From Cyanobacteria bacterium FACHB-471 (GTDB taxonomy: Bacteria > Cyanobacteriota > Cyanobacteriia > Elainellales > Elainellaceae), in the NCBI GenBank assembly GCA_014695345.1, contig JACJOC010000012.1:248001-312000 (forward strand): a stretch of DNA of 64,000 bases, given 5' to 3'. The position numbers were made by a program, and so were the translations under genes. Positions 16,613 to 24,886 of the stretch are shown here, piece by piece (position 1 is the first letter of the stretch; the number at the start of each line of letters is the position of its first letter). The notes under the pieces were generated by a model. It did no database searches. It saw only the letters and a list, made by a program, of their open reading frames with translations, and was not told the origin of the DNA.

Positions 16613-18121
16613 CTACCCCAAAAACAGCTTATAAGCCGGATTCTGGCTCTCATCCCAATAGCGATAACCCAGGGTATCCAGGAAGGTTTGCCACTCCTCC
16701 ATTTCGTGGGGTGGCACCTGCATTCCCACGACAATTCGCCCGTAGTCTGCACCGTTGTTGCGGTAGTGGAACATGCTGATATTCCAGTTGGGGTGCATGG
16801 AGCCGACAAATTTCATCAGGGCACCGGGACGCTCAGGAAACTCGAAACGGTAAAGTAACTCGTGGTGAGCTAAGGGCGATCGCCCGCCTACCATGTGCCG
16901 CAGATGCAGTTTGGTTAACTCATCATCAGTCAGGTCAAGGGTTTTGAATCCTTTTTCCTCAAAGGTTTCAGCCATCCGAACAGCATCAGCTCGGTTCTCA
17001 ATTTGTACACCCACAAAGATGTGGGCTTCTTGCTCATCGGCAATCCGATAGTTAAATTCGGTGAGATTGCGTTTGCCAATACACTCACAAAAGTTACGCA
17101 GGCTGCCCCGCTCTTCAGGAATCGTGACGGCAAAGATAGCTTCGCGGCGCTCGCCCAGTTCTGCCCGTTCTGCCACAAACCGTAAGCGATCGAAGTTCAT
17201 ATTTGCGCCACAGGCAATCGCGATCAGGGTTTGCCCAGTGATTTGCTCTCGCTCAACGTAGGCTTTGGCAGCGGCGATCGCCAGTGCTCCAGCAGGTTCT
17301 ACGATCGATCGCGTGTCTTCAAACACATCTTTGATTGCAGCGCAAATATCATCGGTTTCTACCAGGATGATGTCATCTACATATTGCTGGCATAGGCGAA
17401 AGGTTTCTTCACCCACCTCCCGCACCGCAACTCCATCGGCAAACAAGCCAACCTGAGGCAATCGCACCCGATGTCCGGCTTTGAGCGATTGATACATTGC
17501 GTCTGCATCAACGGGTTCAACCCCAATAATTTTAATTTCAGGACGCAAGCGTTTTACGTAGGCGGCAATTCCAGAGATCAAACCGCCACCGCCAATCGCC
17601 ACAAAGATTGCATGAATGGGTTTCTGACACTGTCGCAACAGCTCCATTCCAATCGTGCCCTGTCCTGCAATCACATCCGGGTCATTAAACGGATGAATGA
17701 AAATCAGCCCTTTTTCTGCTTCAAGCTGACGGGCATGGGCATAGGCTTCGTCAAAAGTATCGCCGTACAGCACCACTTCTCCGCCTCTGGCTCTGACCGC
17801 ATCGACCTTGACCTGAGGAGTGGTGACGGGCATGACGATAATCGCTCGTGTACCCAAGTGTTGAGCGGCAAGGGCAACTCCCTGAGCATGGTTTCCCGCA
17901 GAAGCGGCGATCGCTCCCTGCGCCAGCACGTCTGGCGGCAGTTGCGCCATTTTGTTATAGGCACCCCGCAGCTTAAACGAAAACACCGACTGCATATCTT
18001 CCCGCTTCAGCAAAAGCCGATTGTTCAACCGAGCAGACAGATTTGGCGCATAGTCGAGCGGCGTTTCCTGAGCCACATCATACACACGAGCAGTCAGGAT
18101 ACGTTCCAGGTAGTCAGGCAT
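16613..18121 (-). CDS. ilvA: Threonine ammonia-lyase, biosynthetic
   Basis: IlvA deaminates threonine to 2-oxobutanoate, the first committed step of isoleucine synthesis, using PLP. The 502-residue product has the catalytic lysine motif SVFSFKLRGAYN (Lys50), ASAGNHAQGVA, the phosphate-binding GGGGLISG, and two C-terminal ACT-like regulatory domains (about 325-415 and 420-500). This is the long, isoleucine-feedback-controlled form rather than the short catabolic TdcB type. A 227-codon antisense ORF within it is a shadow. The gene ends just beyond the palindromic repeat at 16505-16577. Confidence 0.96.
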   Translation of the reverse strand: MPDYLERILTARVYDVAQETPLDYAPNLSARLNNRLLLKREDMQSVFSFKLRGAYNKMAQLPPDVLAQGAIAASAGNHAQGVALAAQHLGTRAIIVMPVTTPQVKVDAVRARGGEVVLYGDTFDEAYAHARQLEAEKGLIFIHPFNDPDVIAGQGTIGMELLRQCQKPIHAIFVAIGGGGLISGIAAYVKRLRPEIKIIGVEPVDADAMYQSLKAGHRVRLPQVGLFADGVAVREVGEETFRLCQQYVDDIILVETDDICAAIKDVFEDTRSIVEPAGALAIAAAKAYVEREQITGQTLIAIACGANMNFDRLRFVAERAELGERREAIFAVTIPEERGSLRNFCECIGKRNLTEFNYRIADEQEAHIFVGVQIENRADAVRMAETFEEKGFKTLDLTDDELTKLHLRHMVGGRSPLAHHELLYRFEFPERPGALMKFVGSMHPNWNISMFHYRNNGADYGRIVVGMQVPPHEMEEWQTFLDTLGYRYWDESQNPAYKLFLG

Positions 18122-18241
18122 GAGGAGATGAGGGTTGGCAAATGCTTAATATAGGCAATTCTACTCTATAGAAGGGGTGCCTTATCCAAAGGTAAACTGC
18201 TTTAGACTGAAGCAAGAAATATCAGTCGCTAAAGTGCCGCG

Positions 18242-18877
18242 ATGAGTCAGCTACAGGCAAAGATACCAACTGACACTTGGGTGAATGCGTCCTGGGAAGA
18301 GTACCTTCAGGTCATTGATAATCCTGCCCATGCGGAAACCAAAGGCTATTACTACAACGGACGCATGAGGCTCGAAATGTCTCCTCTTGGTAATCCCCAT
18401 TCACGCGATCATTTCATTGTGATTAGTGCGATCGCCCTGTTCGCTAGTGTGCGAGGAATTGACTTAGACGGACATGACAACTGCACCTATCGCAAAATGG
18501 GCTGTGAAGAGGCTCAACCCGACGTTTCTTTTTACCTGGGTGCGAATGCAGAAGTAGTACCCTGGGAAGCAACAATTATCGACCTGGATGTTTACCCGCC
18601 GCCTGATCTGGTGGTTGAAGTCGCTTGTTCTTCTTTAGCAGATGACAAAGGTGAAAAACGGCTGTTGTATGAGGCGTTAGGGGTGCGAGAGTACTGGATC
18701 ATCGACGTGCAGAATGTGCAGATTATCGCCTTTGAGGTGCAAAACGGAGGTAGTCGTAGGATTGCTCAATCCCAAGTTTTTTCAGGGTTAGACATAGGAC
18801 TACTGGAGGAAGCACTGCGTCGTAGCCGCCAGATGAATCATGGCAAAGTGAGTGCCTGGCTGCTATCTCAGCTTTAA
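18242..18877 (+). CDS. Uma2 family (DUF820) PD-(D/E)XK protein
   Basis: The 211-residue protein fits the Uma2 family, a restriction-endonuclease-like fold abundant in cyanobacteria. Expected residues are present: the early Glu in the RMRLEMSP strand, QPDVSFYL, PDLVVEVACSS (Asp and Glu of the core) and a following Lys in the DKGEKRLLYEALGVREYWIID block. Function of the family is unresolved and no partner gene is adjacent. The first base of its ATG is 120 nt from the ilvA start on the other strand. A second Uma2 gene lies at 39358-40140. Confidence 0.88.
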   Translation: MSQLQAKIPTDTWVNASWEEYLQVIDNPAHAETKGYYYNGRMRLEMSPLGNPHSRDHFIVISAIALFASVRGIDLDGHDNCTYRKMGCEEAQPDVSFYLGANAEVVPWEATIIDLDVYPPPDLVVEVACSSLADDKGEKRLLYEALGVREYWIIDVQNVQIIAFEVQNGGSRRIAQSQVFSGLDIGLLEEALRRSRQMNHGKVSAWLLSQL

Positions 18878-18900
18878 GTTATCTCATACTAATTCTCTTT

Positions 18901-18961
18901 AAGGCTGCATATTTTGGAGTGTGCTCCACATACGCGGAGCACACTCCAAAATATGCAGCTT
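18901..18961. terminator. Perfect 24-bp hairpin after Uma2 gene
   Basis: Positions 18904-18927 and 18936-18959 are perfectly complementary (GCTGCATATTTTGG... and ...CCAAAATATGCAGC) around an 8-nt loop ACATACGC. It starts 27 nt after the Uma2 stop codon. There is no T tract on either side, so it is either a factor-assisted terminator or an mRNA-stabilising hairpin, or a small palindromic repeat element. Confidence 0.6.
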
Positions 18962-19092
18962 CAATGTAGAAACGGTATCAGCTTTATAAATCTGTGGTTA
19001 AGCCGAAATTTATTCAGGAGCAACTGTTGTATCCAGTGTGGGTTGTGGGAAGAGTTTGGCTAGACCTTTCATCTTTAACTTAGAAGAGGTTT

Positions 19093-20022
19093 ATGGCTTT
19101 TGTTGTTTCTCTCTTGACGACTCTAGTTGCGCTACTGGTTTATTTCTCTAGCAAAAAGATGACGAGTTCTCGCAATCGTTCTGGTGTGCAGGCGATCGCC
19201 GCTCTCATCGGGTTAGTTTCAATCCTGGTTTGTTTCTCACGCACGTTAAGAATCATTTCGGCTGGCAATGTTGGAGTAGTAGAGTCCTTTGGCAAGGTTG
19301 CGGAGCGTCCTCTCACTCCGGGAATTCATGCGGTTAATCCATTCTCTGATTTAGAAGTTTTCTCAACTCGCCTCAGAGACGTGACCGAAGAGATTGAGGT
19401 GACTTCCCAGGAAGGGTTGACCTTCAATCTGCATGTTAGTTTGCAATATCGCTTGGAACCCCAGCAGGTCGTTAATTTCTACCAGTCGATTGGGGATGAC
19501 GAAACAGAAATTGTTCGCTCTCGGTTTCGCTCTATCGTTCGAGAAATCACGGCAAGTTATCCAGTCGAATCGGTTTACTCTAGCCGACGGCAGGAAGTAT
19601 CGGAGCAAATGCAAGAACGACTGAGTGAACAACTTGAACCGTTAGGATTTAGCGTAGAAGGCGCTTACCTGCGAGAGGTGATTTTGCCTGAAACACTGCA
19701 AGCTGCAATTCAAGAAAAGCTAAGCGCGGAACAGGAAAGTCAGCAAATGGCGTTTACCCTGGAGCGCGAACGCCAAGAGGCAGAACGCAAACGAGTTGAG
19801 GCGCAAGGCGTAGCAGATGCTCAGGCAATTGTGGCTGAAAGTTTGACGGCTGAAGCCTTGCAGTTGAGGGCGATCGAGGCAACTGAAAGTTTAGCTACGT
19901 CTGACAATGCCAAGGTAGTTGTGATTGGTGGTGGCGAAGGCGGAGCGCCCCTGGTGTTTCAGCTGAATTCAGACTTGGCGGGACAATCTTCAGCCCCACA
20001 AGTTTCGACTGCCCCAAACTAG
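19093..20022 (+). CDS. SPFH/prohibitin-family membrane protein
   Basis: The 309-residue product has two N-terminal hydrophobic segments (about 3-18 and 31-46). The prohibitin-type SPFH domain follows (GNVGVVESFGKVAERPLTPGIHAVNPFSDLEVF), then an Arg/Glu-rich coiled coil (AEQESQQMAFTLERERQEAERKRVEAQG, about 215-250) and a low-complexity tail. Prohibitin-like proteins form ring scaffolds in the plasma or thylakoid membrane and affect protease access; the cyanobacterial homologue is Slr1106-like. Monocistronic in appearance, with AGAAGAGG upstream of the ATG, and its stop overlaps the metalloprotease stop on the other strand by four bases. Confidence 0.9.
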   Translation: MAFVVSLLTTLVALLVYFSSKKMTSSRNRSGVQAIAALIGLVSILVCFSRTLRIISAGNVGVVESFGKVAERPLTPGIHAVNPFSDLEVFSTRLRDVTEEIEVTSQEGLTFNLHVSLQYRLEPQQVVNFYQSIGDDETEIVRSRFRSIVREITASYPVESVYSSRRQEVSEQMQERLSEQLEPLGFSVEGAYLREVILPETLQAAIQEKLSAEQESQQMAFTLERERQEAERKRVEAQGVADAQAIVAESLTAEALQLRAIEATESLATSDNAKVVVIGGGEGGAPLVFQLNSDLAGQSSAPQVSTAPN

Positions 20023-20831
20023 TCCAATGCCCAACCTAGTCGAGTTGGCTGTTCATAAATCCGTTTGAGTGTGTTGACATCCCTGGCTGATATTTGAGGA
20101 GGGTTACGAACCTGCGAGAAATAAAGTGCATCGGTTTCTGACAAGCTGTGTCCCCAGATGCCCAGGGCATGACCTAGCTCATGTCTTGCCGCTGCGCGAA
20201 TGTAGTGGTCGGTTTGGCTGGGGCGCAGCAGAATGTTGAAGCGTTGGGTGAGATAGGCGGGCGCGTTGACTGGACGTACCCGATAAATTTGATAACGGGT
20301 CTCCGCAGAGCGGGCACGGAGATTCCCTTCCTGCCAGCCTTCAATGGGTGGGGTCGATCGCCAAATAGAAATATCAGCCGCTTCAAAGGAATCAATCTGC
20401 TCTAGCGGCAAATAGGCATTCCACTCCTGAACCGCCTGCGTGACTACCTCAAACCAGGCTTGAGAGCGGTTGCCTCCCACCAAGGCTTCCGTAGGCGGCT
20501 GCACATAAACTTTCACTGGAAGCCTTGACCACACCAGATAGCCCAGCTCAGTGGGAGTGATTTCTGAAAAGTAATCACCTTGATTACTGGAATCTGCCCA
20601 TTGCGCCAATGTCAGCGGTAGCGGATGCACCTGGGGCGCAGGCAAACTTAGCGGCGATGAGGGTTGCGGCTCTACCTGAGCTAGAGCAGGAATGGGAAAT
20701 TGAAAATGTAGAAAGATCGATAGGAGAACGGCGATCGCCACTCCACTCCAGAACAGACTCACCTGCGGCAAAAATCGCCACCTGCAACTCAGATGGCGAT
20801 TTAAAGAAGCTGAAGGGCGATCGCCTTTCAT
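20019..20831 (-). CDS. Exported zincin-type metalloprotease (M10-like)
   Basis: I prefer the ATG at 20831 (MKGDRPSAS); a longer frame from 20867 would overlap secG by 22 nt. A hydrophobic segment followed by ALA (near residue 50) is a signal peptide or anchor. The zinc site is HELGHALGIWGH, i.e. HExxHxxGxxxH, with one more residue before the third His than the metzincin HExxHxxGxxH. The upstream strand VKVYV and EADISIW pattern are typical of matrixin-like folds. Likely a periplasmic protease of unknown substrate. It is the last gene of a gpmI-secG-protease run. Confidence 0.82.
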   Translation of the reverse strand: MKGDRPSASLNRHLSCRWRFLPQVSLFWSGVAIAVLLSIFLHFQFPIPALAQVEPQPSSPLSLPAPQVHPLPLTLAQWADSSNQGDYFSEITPTELGYLVWSRLPVKVYVQPPTEALVGGNRSQAWFEVVTQAVQEWNAYLPLEQIDSFEAADISIWRSTPPIEGWQEGNLRARSAETRYQIYRVRPVNAPAYLTQRFNILLRPSQTDHYIRAAARHELGHALGIWGHSLSETDALYFSQVRNPPQISARDVNTLKRIYEQPTRLGWALD

Positions 20832-20845
20832 TCTTGAGCAATATC

Positions 20846-21085
20846 CTACTGGGGAGGGTTTAGCCAACCCGCACTCAGTACAATGGTCAACCCCATAAAG
20901 ATGATAGTGAGCGTCCAGGTGATGCGGTTGAGGGTTGTCTCAGCGCTCTTGGTGCTGGTAAAGAGCTGCGCCTGTCCGCCCAGTCCGCCTAGACCGTCAC
21001 CTTTGGGACTATGCAACAGCACAAGAACAATCAAACCAACAGCGGACAATAACCACAAGATTTCTATTGCACTGGTCAACGTCAT
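20846..21085 (-). CDS. secG: Preprotein translocase subunit SecG
   Basis: This 79-residue protein has two membrane helices (about 5-24 and 53-72) joined by a loop with the SecG signature SPKGDGLGGLGGQAQLFTSTKSAETTLNRITW. SecG is the small accessory subunit of the SecYEG channel. It follows gpmI on the same strand, an arrangement common in cyanobacteria, with a hairpin in the 100-nt gap. Confidence 0.96.
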   Translation of the reverse strand: MTLTSAIEILWLLSAVGLIVLVLLHSPKGDGLGGLGGQAQLFTSTKSAETTLNRITWTLTIIFMGLTIVLSAGWLNPPQ

Positions 21086-21139
21086 AACGAATACCTGGAT
21101 AGCTGACTCTATTCTACAGACAACAGGGATGAGTTAGTT

Positions 21140-21174
21140 TTTTTGGTGCAGAAGCGTCGCTCTTGCACCAAAAA
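21140..21174 (-). terminator. Hairpin between gpmI and secG
   Basis: TTTTTGGTGCA (21140-21150) pairs with TGCACCAAAAA (21164-21174) around a partly paired 13-nt centre. It lies just after the gpmI stop on the minus strand. Since the U-rich arm is 5' on the transcript, it is probably a partial terminator or RNA-processing signal rather than a full intrinsic terminator. Confidence 0.5.
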
Positions 21175-21187
21175 CCTGGTGAAGCTC

Positions 21188-22786
21188 CTATAGAGAAACT
21201 CGCACGGGCGTGCGGTTTGCTTTGACTTCAAATCCAACTGGCTCCAAAATAGAGAGCCCAGTCATCTCTGGAGGCTGCGGCAGCTTCAAGATTTCCAGGA
21301 TCGTCGGGGCAATGTCTGCCAACCGTCCGTCTGAGCGCAAGCTAACCTCTGTGCCGTGTCCGGGAATTTTGCGTCCCTCTCCCTCAACCAGGATGAAGGG
21401 TACCAGATTGGTCGTGTGAGCAGTCCAGGGATTGCCCTGCTCATCGTACATGTACTCCGCGTTACCGTGATCAGCAATGATAATGGTTGTGCCGCCAGCC
21501 CGAACAATGCTTTCCAACAGCCAACCGACGCAGCGATCAACCGTCTCGATCGCCTTCACAGTTGCTTCCATCTGGCCAGTGTGACCGACCATATCGGGGT
21601 TAGCGTAGTTGATCACGATGAGCGAATAAATCTGCTTTTCGACAGCAGCGATCGCCACATCTGTCACCTGCTTAGCGGACATTGCGGGAGCACGATCATA
21701 CGTTGCCACCATCGGGCTTTGCACCAGTTCCCGGTCTTCTCCCTCAAATGGCTCTTCGATACCGCCATTGAAGAAGTAGGTAACATGGGCATATTTTTCC
21801 GTTTCTGCGGTGCGAAACTGACGCAAACCATGCTGGGCAATCACCTGTCCCAGAATGTTATCGAGATTTTGCGGCTCGAACGCAACCAATACTGGCAAAT
21901 TGGAGTCGTACTGGGTGAAGGTGGCAAAGGTTAGCGGCGTAACTCTTTCTCGCTCAAACCCTTTGAAATTGGGGTCAACAAAAGCCTGGGTTAACTGACG
22001 GGCGCGGTCAGGGCGGAAGTTGAAGAAAATCACCCCATCTCCGGGCTGTACCGCTCCGGGTGCAATGCGAGTGGGAATGACAAATTCATCGGTGACTTCT
22101 TCCGCATAAGAGGCTTTCAGCACCTCTAATGCAGTGCGACCATCACCTTCGCCATCTTGAGTCATCACCTCATAAACGCGCTGAATTCGATCCCAACGGT
22201 GGTCTCGATCCATGCTGTAGTAGCGACCACTCAGGGTCACGATGCGCCCCAAGCCAATTTGAGCAATGTAGTCTTGAATGCGTTGAACCGCGGCTACACC
22301 ATCGGTCGGTTTTGTGTCCCGCCCATCTGTGGTCAGATGAACGCAGACTTCAGAAATATTTTGAGCCTTTGCTAGGTCTAACAGTCCCAGCAAATGACTG
22401 AGGTGAGAATGGACTCCACCGTATGAGCAAAGCCCAACTAGGTGCAGTTTGCCACCGCTTTGCTTAATTTCTTGACAGGCTTTAAGCAGGGCTGGATTGC
22501 TTAACAACGACCCGTCTTCGACAGCATCTGAGATGCGAACTAGCTCTTGAGGAACGACTCGACCTGCGCCGATGTTCAAATGCCCCACTTCGGAGTTCCC
22601 CATTTGCCCATCGGGAAGCCCCACGTTTTTGCCAGAGGTGTGAATCAGAGTTCGGGGATAAGCAGCCCAAAGGCTATCCATGATTGGAGTACTAGCAGCG
22701 GCGATCGCATTGCCATTGGAGTCTTCCCGATGACCCCAACCGTCTAAAATGACTAGCACCACAGGAGAAACCGGCGCTTGTGTCAT
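21188..22786 (-). CDS. gpmI: 2,3-bisphosphoglycerate-independent phosphoglycerate mutase
   Basis: GpmI interconverts 3- and 2-phosphoglycerate in glycolysis using two Mn ions. The 532-residue product has LVILDGWGHRED (metal ligand Asp), the catalytic Ser65 in QMGNSEVGHLNIGAGR, TDGRDT, SGRYYSMDRDHRWDR, and the C-terminal metal motifs YANPDMVGHTG and IIADHGNAE. Length matches the plant/cyanobacterial form. First gene of the run with secG and the metalloprotease. Confidence 0.97.
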   Translation of the reverse strand: MTQAPVSPVVLVILDGWGHREDSNGNAIAAASTPIMDSLWAAYPRTLIHTSGKNVGLPDGQMGNSEVGHLNIGAGRVVPQELVRISDAVEDGSLLSNPALLKACQEIKQSGGKLHLVGLCSYGGVHSHLSHLLGLLDLAKAQNISEVCVHLTTDGRDTKPTDGVAAVQRIQDYIAQIGLGRIVTLSGRYYSMDRDHRWDRIQRVYEVMTQDGEGDGRTALEVLKASYAEEVTDEFVIPTRIAPGAVQPGDGVIFFNFRPDRARQLTQAFVDPNFKGFERERVTPLTFATFTQYDSNLPVLVAFEPQNLDNILGQVIAQHGLRQFRTAETEKYAHVTYFFNGGIEEPFEGEDRELVQSPMVATYDRAPAMSAKQVTDVAIAAVEKQIYSLIVINYANPDMVGHTGQMEATVKAIETVDRCVGWLLESIVRAGGTTIIIADHGNAEYMYDEQGNPWTAHTTNLVPFILVEGEGRKIPGHGTEVSLRSDGRLADIAPTILEILKLPQPPEMTGLSILEPVGFEVKANRTPVRVSL

Positions 22787-22917
22787 GCAGATAGCCCTTT
22801 TGTTGAATAATTTCTCAGCAATAATATCATTCGAGTTCCTAAGTCTGACTAAGTCAATCTGGGGAAATTGATATTTGTCTGTACTTCCTGTATTTCTGTC
22901 TGTGGTTAGAGCTGCAC

Positions 22918-24624
22918 CTAAACCTTTTTGACCTTGGCTTTTTGTTTTTGTTTCTCGCGCTTAGCAGCAGCTTTTGCATCCTTTTCAGCAGCGATCGCTT
23001 CTAGTCTAGCTTTCTCTTTTTCCTCGGCTATTTTGTCCAGGTAATAATGATAATCACCCCGATAAAGCCGTAGCTCTCCGTCCCGAATTTCAACGATTTT
23101 ATTGGCGACCTGAGAGATAAAGTAGCGATCGTGAGAAACAACGATTACAGTACCATCATAATTTTGAATGGACTCTTCTAGCATTTCTTTTGCAGGAATA
23201 TCTAGATGGTTTGTCGGCTCATCCAGAATCAATAAATTAGCAGGACGTAGCAGCATTTTTGCCAGTGCCAGCCGCGCTTTTTCGCCTCCACTTAAAGCCG
23301 AAACTTTCTTAAAAACGGTATCACTACTGAACAAAAATCGACCCAATAGTGTACGAACTTCTTCGTTTTTCCAGTCGGGCACTTCGTCATGAATTGTTTC
23401 CATGACGGTTTTATCTAAGTCCAGCGCTTCTGCCTGGTTCTGCTCAAAGTAGCCAGGAATTACGTTATGATCCCCTAACTCAACGGCACCTTCTGTGGGT
23501 TGCTCCATGCCCATCATCAGGTGAAGCAGGGTAGACTTACCTGCTCCATTTGGACCAACAAAGGCAACGCGATCGCCCCGTTCAATCAGCAAATCCGCTC
23601 CCAAAAATAGAATCTTTTCATCATAGGTATGCACCAGATCTTTGATGATCACCACCTCGCGGCCGCTACGGGGCGCAGGCGGAAAGCGGAAGTGAAGGGT
23701 TCTGACGCTGCCAGTGGGAGCTTCGATTCGCTCAATTTTTTCTAACTGTTTCTCACGGCTTTTTGCTTGAGTACTGCGAGTCGCGCTAGCCCGAAACCGA
23801 TCGACAAAGGTCTGCTGTTTCTCCAGTTCTTTTTGCTGCCGTTCAAAGGCGCTGAGTTGCGCCAGTTGTGCCTCTTCTTTTTGTTGGAGGTAGGCGGTGT
23901 AATTGCCAAGATAGGTGGAGGAAACGCCTCGTTCAGTCTCAACGATTTGGGTGCAGAGGCGATCGAGAAATTCGCGGTCGTGGGAGACAATCACCATCGG
24001 CGTAGTCAGCCCTCTCAGATAAGTTTCTAACCATTCAATCGTTTCCAGGTCGAGGTGGTTCGTCGGCTCGTCCAGCAGCAGTAGGTCGGGTGCCTGGAGC
24101 AAAATTTTGCCCAAACTCATCCGCATCTGCCAGCCGCCGCTGAAAGCACTCACCAGGCGATCGCCATCTTCTGGGTCAAACCCCATCTCTGGCAAAATCT
24201 TCTCAATTCGCGCCTCCAAGCCATAACCATCCAGCCCTTCAAACTGCCGCTGTGCTCGGTCTAGTTTATGAATCAGCTTATCCAATTCTTCCATGCTGGC
24301 GGTTTCCATCTGCCGCTGAACCAGGGCGATCGCCTGTTGCGCTGCATTGGCTTCAGTAAACACCGTCCAAAATTCTTCCCGCACGGTGCGGCCCGGATCA
24401 ACCTCAAACTCTTGGGTCAGGTAGGCAATGTGCAGGCTGTTGGGGCGAATGATTTGACCAGAAGTGGGCTCCATCTCACCCGCAATGATCTTGAGCTGCG
24501 TTGATTTGCCTGCGCCATTTACCCCGACTAAACCGATGCGATCGCCGGGTTTAACTTCCCAGTTGATATCCTTGAGAACTTCACCCGTCGGATAAATTTT
24601 GCTGACATGTTCCAGGCGCAACAT
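22918..24624 (-). CDS. ABC-F family ATPase
   Basis: Two ABC domains in one 568-residue chain without membrane segments define an ABC-F protein. Walker A motifs are GVNGAGKST and GPNGAGKST. Signatures are FSGGWQMRMSLGKILL and LSGGEKARLALAKML, and both Walker B motifs read LLLDEPTNHLD / LILDEPTNHLD. A charged helical linker separates the domains, and the C-terminal end (EEKEKARLEAIAAEKDAKAAAKREKQKQKAKVKKV) is a short basic tail in place of the longer Uup coiled coil. ABC-F proteins act on the ribosome, as translation factors or in antibiotic resistance; which applies here is unclear. Confidence 0.93.
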   Translation of the reverse strand: MLRLEHVSKIYPTGEVLKDINWEVKPGDRIGLVGVNGAGKSTQLKIIAGEMEPTSGQIIRPNSLHIAYLTQEFEVDPGRTVREEFWTVFTEANAAQQAIALVQRQMETASMEELDKLIHKLDRAQRQFEGLDGYGLEARIEKILPEMGFDPEDGDRLVSAFSGGWQMRMSLGKILLQAPDLLLLDEPTNHLDLETIEWLETYLRGLTTPMVIVSHDREFLDRLCTQIVETERGVSSTYLGNYTAYLQQKEEAQLAQLSAFERQQKELEKQQTFVDRFRASATRSTQAKSREKQLEKIERIEAPTGSVRTLHFRFPPAPRSGREVVIIKDLVHTYDEKILFLGADLLIERGDRVAFVGPNGAGKSTLLHLMMGMEQPTEGAVELGDHNVIPGYFEQNQAEALDLDKTVMETIHDEVPDWKNEEVRTLLGRFLFSSDTVFKKVSALSGGEKARLALAKMLLRPANLLILDEPTNHLDIPAKEMLEESIQNYDGTVIVVSHDRYFISQVANKIVEIRDGELRLYRGDYHYYLDKIAEEKEKARLEAIAAEKDAKAAAKREKQKQKAKVKKV

Positions 24625-24886
24625 CGTAGAGTCTCCAGACTGTGAAGGATAAAAGGAAAAGGCGATCGGTCAATTTAGCAGCCGCAAGAACTTAGTCTGC
24701 TCAGGTCAGGCATTGCACAAGTTCCGCTTCATAAATATTAACTGCATTAACATTCTTTCATGGGTTGGCTCTCAATCTTTGCCAGAAGTTTACTCTACTG
24801 CCTATAAGTCGCCGTCTATCCTGGAGCTATGGGTACCCTAGGCATCTGCCGGATTTTTTAATCACCGCTTCGGAGATTGCTTTCTC

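Noticed and set aside
17471-18154. 227-codon plus-strand ORF
   Set aside because: It lies antisense within ilvA, whose motifs are fully conserved; codon pattern shadows the real gene.
24625-24886. c-di-GMP riboswitch upstream of the GGDEF-EAL gene
   Set aside because: The 262-nt leader has no recognisable GEMM aptamer core; only unremarkable hairpins.
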